A model generated the notes under the pieces. The model did not search any database, was not told the origin of the DNA, and worked only from the letters and a program-made list of their open reading frames with translations. The position numbers were made by a program, and so were the translations under genes. Below are positions 59,906 to 64,000 of a DNA stretch of 64,000 nt, one piece after another. The DNA lies in contig CAUJDN010000041.1 of NCBI GenBank assembly GCA_963169195.1, positions 1 through 64,000 on the forward strand, written 5' to 3'. The DNA is from Acidobacteriota bacterium (GTDB lineage: Bacteria; Acidobacteriota; Vicinamibacteria; Vicinamibacterales; UBA2999). Numbering within the stretch: position 1 is the first letter of the stretch; every line of letters starts with the position of its first letter.

Positions 59906-61087
59906 CTACGACGCGGCCGGCGCGGGCGCCTCCGATCGATCCCGGCCCGAGGGCAGTGCCGAGGCCAGCCCCGCCGCGAGGAGGGGCACGGTGGACAGCC
60001 CCACCAGCGCCGCGTTGATGCCGAAGCGGTCTGCGGCCATCCCGATCAGCGGCACCGCCAGGCTGCCCATCCCCCAGGCGAAGCCCATCATCAGCGACGA
60101 CACCGTCGCGGCCCCGGCCTTCGCCACGGCCTGGGCGAAGGTGACGCTCACCGGGAGCGTGGACTGGAGGAGCAGCCCGCCGATGGCGAGCATCGCCGCA
60201 AAGCCCCAGGGCGGCAGCACGGGCGCCAGCGCGAGAAACGGGACCGACGCCACCAGCGTGGCCACCATCACCCGCCGCGGCCCGTACCGATCCGCGAGCG
60301 GGCCGCCGAAGAATCCGCCGATGCCGCTCGTCAGCAGGTAGAGAAACACGGCCGTGCTGGCCTGGTCGATGGAGAGACCACGCCTGGTCAGCAGCGTCGG
60401 CGCGAAGGTCATGAAGCCGTAGGACGTGGCGGTCCGCAGCACGACGGTGAAGTAGAGCAGCGCCAGCGGCACGGCCGCCGGGCGCAGCGAGGACCAGCTC
60501 GACCGCTCGTGCGCTTCGGGCCGCCGCATCGGCGGCACCTGCCGCAGCGTCCACGACAGCGCCAGCAGGCCCGGGATCATGATGACCGGTGACCACACGA
60601 GCCCGAGCCGCGCGATGACGGGCACGAAGACCAGCGGCGCCAGGGCGAAACCGAGCGAGCCACCCGAGATGTGCGCCGACATCGCGAGGCCCTTGCGATG
60701 ATCCGCGAGCCGGTAGACCAGCGCCGCCGCCGGCGGGTGGAACGCCGCGCCGCCAAACCCGCCGATCACGAGGATGGCGCCCAGCATCAGCGGCGAGGTG
60801 GCCAGTCCCACGAAGCTGAGGACGAGTACCGCGAGCAGCGGCCCGCCGAGGATGAGCACCCGTGGCTTCCACCGATCCGCCAGCGCGCCGAACCCGAGCT
60901 GCGAGACGGAATTCGCCATCTGGAACGCCATGGCCAGCATGCCGGCGGCCGCCAGCGACAGGTTCAGATGGGGAATCAGCAGCGGAAGGAGCGGGGCGTA
61001 CATGTTCGTGTACGCGTCCACCACGAGGTGCGTGGAGGCCACCTTCCAGATCCGCGTGTCCAGCCCGAGCCAGCCGCGCACGCTCAT
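59906..61087 (-). CDS. MFS transporter (fosmidomycin-resistance-like)
   Basis: 393 residues with 12 predicted helices. The N-terminal THLVVDAYTNMYAPLLPLL, the loop RWKPRVLILGG and GGFGGAAFHPPAAALVYRL (~110-128) are the marks of the FSR group. The second half contains MTFAPTLLTRRGLSIDQAS and a GGPLADRYGPRRVM loop (~255), typical of MFS. Substrate unknown; relatives export fosmidomycin or take up small sugars. Its ATG overlaps the stop of murJ (ATGA at 61084-61088), implying coupled translation. Confidence 0.92.
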   Translation of the reverse strand: MSVRGWLGLDTRIWKVASTHLVVDAYTNMYAPLLPLLIPHLNLSLAAAGMLAMAFQMANSVSQLGFGALADRWKPRVLILGGPLLAVLVLSFVGLATSPLMLGAILVIGGFGGAAFHPPAAALVYRLADHRKGLAMSAHISGGSLGFALAPLVFVPVIARLGLVWSPVIMIPGLLALSWTLRQVPPMRRPEAHERSSWSSLRPAAVPLALLYFTVVLRTATSYGFMTFAPTLLTRRGLSIDQASTAVFLYLLTSGIGGFFGGPLADRYGPRRVMVATLVASVPFLALAPVLPPWGFAAMLAIGGLLLQSTLPVSVTFAQAVAKAGAATVSSLMMGFAWGMGSLAVPLIGMAADRFGINAALVGLSTVPLLAAGLASALPSGRDRSEAPAPAAS

Positions 61088-62676
61088 GACCGAGGCCGCC
61101 GGAACCGTCGCACCACCAGGCCCACGGCCTCGTGGAACTCGGGAATCCGCAGCGCCGCGGCCGCCACGCCCAGCGCCGCGAGCGCGAGACCGATGGCCGC
61201 CGCGAGCCGCAGGGCCTGCAGGATCAGGGCGTCACCCGGCATCGCCTCGAGGAGCACGCGGTTGGCGCCCCAGGCCACCGCCGCCATCACCAGCGACGCG
61301 GCGAGCACGCGCGCGAACGTCCCGGCCATGACGCCGCCCTCGATGCCCCGTAGCTCGCGGCGCAGCAGCAGCAGCTGGACCGCGCCGTTCAGCAGCGCCG
61401 TGATCGACGTGCCCAGCGCCAGGCCGCGGTAACCCAGCACCTCGACCAGCGCGAGGTTGAGCGCGATGTTCACCAGGACCGACCCGACGCTCACACCGAC
61501 CGGGATACGGCTCCGGCCCAGCGCGTAAAAGGTCGGCGAGACGATGCGCACGACCGAGTATCCCAGCAGCCCCAGCGCGTAGAAGCGCAACGCCGACGCC
61601 GTCGCCGCCGTGTCGGCCGCCGTGAAGCTGCCGTGCTCGAAGATGACCCGGACGATGGGCCCGGCCAGCACCATGAGGCCGAGCGTCGCGGGCACGTTCA
61701 GCAGCATCATCAGCCCGATGGCGCGCGCGATGGTGGCGCGGACCCGGTCGAACGCCTGCTCGGCCACCAGGCGGGAGACGGCCGGCGTGGATGCCGTCGC
61801 CACCGACACGCCGAAGAGCCCGATGGGGAGGTACATCAGCCGGAACGCGTAGTCGAGCCACGACACTGCCCCGGTGCCCTGTCCGGTGGCGAGGACCGTG
61901 TTCACGAACACGTTGATCTGGGTCGCCGCCAGGCCAATCGTCCCCGGCCCCATCAGCAGCAGCACGCGGCGCAGCCCCTCGTCGCGGACGTCGATGACGG
62001 GGCGGTATCGAAAGCCTTCCCGCGCCAGCGGCGGCCACTGCATGGCCACCTGCGCGAGCCCGCCCGCCAGCGTGGCCACCGCGACGATGATGATGGGATC
62101 CACCCCGAGCGCCGGCGCCAGCGGTACCAGCGCCACCACCATCACGATGCCCGCCAGGTTGAACGTGGCCGGCGACACGGCCGGCACGAAGAAGTGACCG
62201 AGCGCGTTCAGCATGCCCATCAACGCGGCGGCCAGCGCCACCAGCGTCAGGAAGGGCAGGACGATGCGGGCCAGCAGGATGGTGAGGTCCAGCTTGCCTG
62301 GCACCTCGGCGAAGTCGGCCGCGAAGACATGGACGAGCGCCGGGGCCAGGAAGAACCCGCCGATGACCAGCACCCCGGTGACGACGATGAGGCCGTTCAC
62401 CACCGAGTTGCCGAGCCGCCAGGCGCGATCGCGCCCGCCCTGGGTGAGGTGGCTCGTGAAGGTAGGGACGAAGGCGGCGCTCATGGCGCCTTCCGCAAAC
62501 AGGTCGCGGAGCAGGTTGGGGACGCGAAACGCCACGCGAAAGGCGTCCATCGCGTCACCGGCGCCGAAGTAGTAGGCGAGGACCTGCTCGCGGACCAGCC
62601 CGAGGATACGGCTGGTCATGGTGGCTAGCCCGATCACGCCCGCGGAACGGGCCAGTCGGGGCGCGGATTCGGGCAT
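61084..62676 (-). CDS. murJ: Lipid II flippase MurJ
   Basis: 530 residues with about 14 transmembrane helices. The N-terminal LARSAGVIGLATMTSRILGLVREQVLAYYFGAGDAMDAFRVAFRVPNLLRDLFAEGAMSAAFVPTF contains the GLVREQ and FRVPNLLR...GALSAAFVPTF cores that define MurJ (quoted in part). It flips lipid II across the cytoplasmic membrane for peptidoglycan synthesis. ATG 62676 is used; the frame is open to 62772 but the upstream part overlaps a terminator. It is the first gene of a murJ-MFS pair. Confidence 0.94.
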   Translation of the reverse strand: MPESAPRLARSAGVIGLATMTSRILGLVREQVLAYYFGAGDAMDAFRVAFRVPNLLRDLFAEGAMSAAFVPTFTSHLTQGGRDRAWRLGNSVVNGLIVVTGVLVIGGFFLAPALVHVFAADFAEVPGKLDLTILLARIVLPFLTLVALAAALMGMLNALGHFFVPAVSPATFNLAGIVMVVALVPLAPALGVDPIIIVAVATLAGGLAQVAMQWPPLAREGFRYRPVIDVRDEGLRRVLLLMGPGTIGLAATQINVFVNTVLATGQGTGAVSWLDYAFRLMYLPIGLFGVSVATASTPAVSRLVAEQAFDRVRATIARAIGLMMLLNVPATLGLMVLAGPIVRVIFEHGSFTAADTAATASALRFYALGLLGYSVVRIVSPTFYALGRSRIPVGVSVGSVLVNIALNLALVEVLGYRGLALGTSITALLNGAVQLLLLRRELRGIEGGVMAGTFARVLAASLVMAAVAWGANRVLLEAMPGDALILQALRLAAAIGLALAALGVAAAALRIPEFHEAVGLVVRRFRRPRS

Positions 62677-62704
62677 CGGGGCCCGAAAAGCGTAGCACGT
62701 GCAA

Positions 62705-62737
62705 GAAAAATGAGGCCCCGGCCGGGCGGCCGGGGCC
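62705..62737 (-). terminator. Rho-independent terminator after the yqeY-like gene
   Basis: On the minus strand GGCCCCGGCC (62737-62728) and GGCCGGGGCC (62723-62714) form a 10-bp GC stem with a GCCC loop, followed by TCATTTTTC. It lies ~90 nt after the yqeY-like stop and separates it from murJ. Confidence 0.85.
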
Positions 62738-62826
62738 CCTAGGAGGATGGTGCGAGGCTGACTAGGCCTCACAGAGATAGACGGACCACCCCGGAACTTG
62801 GTTCTGCCGGTTCGTCCCGTGAGGAT

Positions 62827-63276
62827 TCAGCGGCTGAGCCGCGCGCGGACGGCCTCGTTCACCTTCCTGCCGTCCACCGTCCTGCCCGCCAGGGCGGCCA
62901 TGACGGCCTTCATCACCTTCCCGATGTCCTTCGGCCCCGTCGCGCCGGTGTCGGTCACCGCCTGCTCGACCGTGGCGGCGATGTCGTCGGCCGAGGCGGC
63001 GGGCGGGAGCAGTGTCTCGAGCACCTCGATTTCGGCCTGTTCCTTCGCCGCGAGGTCCGGGCGGTTGCCGGCGGTGAACTGCTCGATCGAGTCGCGGCGC
63101 TGCTTCACCAGCGACGCCACCACCTGCCGTTCCTCGGCCTCCTCCAGCGCCCGGCCCTTTTCGATGCTCTTGTTCGTGAGCGCCGTCTTGAGCATGCGGA
63201 ACGCGGCCAGCCTGGTCGCCTCGCGCGCCTTCATCGCCGCGGCAATGTCGGTGTTCAGTCGTTGTTCGAGTGACAT
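62827..63276 (-). CDS. GatB/YqeY domain-containing protein
   Basis: 149 residues from ATG 63276. The helical YqeY domain begins MSLEQRLNTDIAAAMKAREATRLAAFRMLKTAL and continues with EERQVVASLVKQRRDSIEQF, then LPPAASADDIAATVEQAV and DIGKVMKAVMAALAGRTVDGRKVNEAVRARL (quoted in parts). The last part resembles the tRNA-binding tail domain of GatB. The function of free YqeY proteins is not known, though a link to tRNA amidation has been suggested. The gene ends with a strong terminator. Confidence 0.93.
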   Translation of the reverse strand: MSLEQRLNTDIAAAMKAREATRLAAFRMLKTALTNKSIEKGRALEEAEERQVVASLVKQRRDSIEQFTAGNRPDLAAKEQAEIEVLETLLPPAASADDIAATVEQAVTDTGATGPKDIGKVMKAVMAALAGRTVDGRKVNEAVRARLSR

Positions 63277-63336
63277 GTCACGTCTCACTGTTCTTGGCTC
63301 TCTTCTCGTTCGTCGTTCGACTCTTCCCCTTCTTCC

Positions 63337-64000
63337 TCAGTGATCCAACGCCCCGTCCCCCAGCGTGACGTGCCAGTCCTTCCCCGACGCGTAGAAGTCC
63401 TTCGGCACGTCCACGCCGTTCACCTTCACGATGACGTCGATGTCCGACTTCACGACGAAGAAGTGGTTCTGGCGCAGGACGCGGCGGAAGGCCGCGTGCG
63501 TGGCGTAACAGCGGATCTTGTCCGCGTCATCGCTCCGCGCCTCGCGGTCCACCCAGCGGACCAGCGTGGCGATGGCGTGCTCGTCGGAGGGGTGCGCCAG
63601 GAAGTCCACGATCTGCGTGACGCGTCCCTGCGGCTCCCGCAGGTGCCGGTAGATCACGTATCCGGCCACCGCGCCGTCCCGCCGGAGGACGGCGGCGTGG
63701 TAGCGCACGTGCGGCGGCTCGATGAACTTCCAGTTGAGGTACCGGGCATCGCGCCGCACGGCCAGATCCAGGGACGGCGCCACCGACTCCCACAGGCGAT
63801 CCACGTCCGAGTCGAAACGGCGCACCACCTGCATCTCCTCCTTGAGCGGCTGCGGGCGCGAGACGTAGCGCACCACCGGCAGCGAGAGGGCCGAGACGAG
63901 ACGGTTGGCCGCCACCGGCCAGGTGGGTCGCCTGAGCGCGCGACGGCTGATCGGCTTGACCAGGCAGGGCAGCGTGAAGGCCCGTGGCCACCGCAGCTCG
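63337..64000 (-). CDS. GNAT-like acyltransferase, 5' end beyond the window
   Basis: The frame is open to the right edge, giving at least 220 residues; GTG 63915 is internal, not necessarily the start. Segments include FDSDVDRLWESVAPSLDLAVRRDARYLNWKFIEPP (~35-70 from 63915, in part), HAAVLRRDGAVAGYVIYRHL and the C-terminal DVPKDFYASGKDWHVTLGDGALD. The pattern YLNWKF...YVIYR...FYASGKDWHVTLGDGD-like ending occurs in acyl-CoA N-acyltransferases of polysaccharide or exopolysaccharide clusters. The substrate is unknown, and the 5' part needed for a confident family call is missing. Confidence 0.75.
   Translation of the reverse strand, partial: ELRWPRAFTLPCLVKPISRRALRRPTWPVAANRLVSALSLPVVRYVSRPQPLKEEMQVVRRFDSDVDRLWESVAPSLDLAVRRDARYLNWKFIEPPHVRYHAAVLRRDGAVAGYVIYRHLREPQGRVTQIVDFLAHPSDEHAIATLVRWVDREARSDDADKIRCYATHAAFRRVLRQNHFFVVKSDIDVIVKVNGVDVPKDFYASGKDWHVTLGDGALDH

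Noticed and set aside
62738..62826. tRNA-like sequence near GGTTCTGCCGGTTCG
   Set aside because: No acceptor stem, anticodon arm or proper T-arm pairing could be drawn.

Overview
The window is a high-GC, gene-dense bacterial chromosome segment. Exported peptidases, dipeptidases, deacylases and lipoproteins, a Bacillus-type fadN/fadA/fadE set, short intergenic tandem arrays of AGAACCCC-type units, and the absence of phage, plasmid or transposase genes together suggest a soil-type Acidobacteriota, perhaps class Vicinamibacteria. That placement is an inference from gene content and repeat style; there is no rRNA or other phylogenetic marker here. I see no rRNA, tRNA, CRISPR array or insertion sequence.

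Layout. 1-11.4 kb: exported and peptide-catabolic genes (partial PIG-L deacetylase, amidohydrolase plus APC permease, subtilisin, a GYWKNH-motif lipoprotein behind a structured leader, class III aminotransferase, M20 peptidase). 11.4-19.3 kb: a minus-strand fatty-acid beta-oxidation operon, TetR regulator > fadN > two alpha/beta hydrolases > fadA > fadE, with stop/start overlaps at two junctions and an 18-bp palindrome matching the Bacillus FadR box at the 5' end of the regulator gene. 19.4-27.3 kb: four-helix-bundle protein, DUF2202 lipoprotein, aspartoacylase-like enzyme, a peptide ABC importer (binding protein and two permeases, no ATPase), M28 peptidase and GNAT. 28-33.5 kb: an envelope module of two zinc-ribbon proteins, an SPFH protein with a C-terminal helix-turn-helix, and a YdbS/YdbT-like pair of bacterial PH-domain membrane proteins. 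33.6-46.3 kb: small accessory enzymes with several damaged genes (truncated PEP mutase-like gene, in-frame DUF2784/alcohol dehydrogenase fusion, frameshifted and stop-containing membrane protein, truncated DinB), plus penicillin acylase, a methionine gamma-lyase-like gene divergent from an Lrp regulator, and a Ca2+/Na+ antiporter. 46.4-64 kb: CocE-type hydrolase, beta-lactamase-like serine hydrolase, aberrant M19 dipeptidase, ABC exporter, GDSL lipoprotein, fused 2-oxoacid dehydrogenase E1, cupin, LemA/HtpX/rhomboid membrane proteases, MFS, MurJ, YqeY and a partial acyltransferase.

Functional picture. Much of the content is scavenging of peptides and acylated amino acids outside the cytoplasm, import of small products, and oxidation of fatty and branched-chain acids. 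A second theme is envelope maintenance (SPFH and zinc-ribbon proteins, PH-domain proteins, LemA, HtpX, rhomboid, MurJ).

Two genome-wide habits stand out. Many start codons lie only 5-10 nt downstream of a TANNNT or CACAAT hexamer and lack a Shine-Dalgarno sequence, which suggests leaderless transcripts. Several families of short intergenic repeats (octamer arrays, often in inverted pairs, and REP-like palindromes) fill nearly all longer gaps. No stretch over 300 bases lacks a gene; the longest gap, 46325-46620, holds a large near-perfect palindrome.
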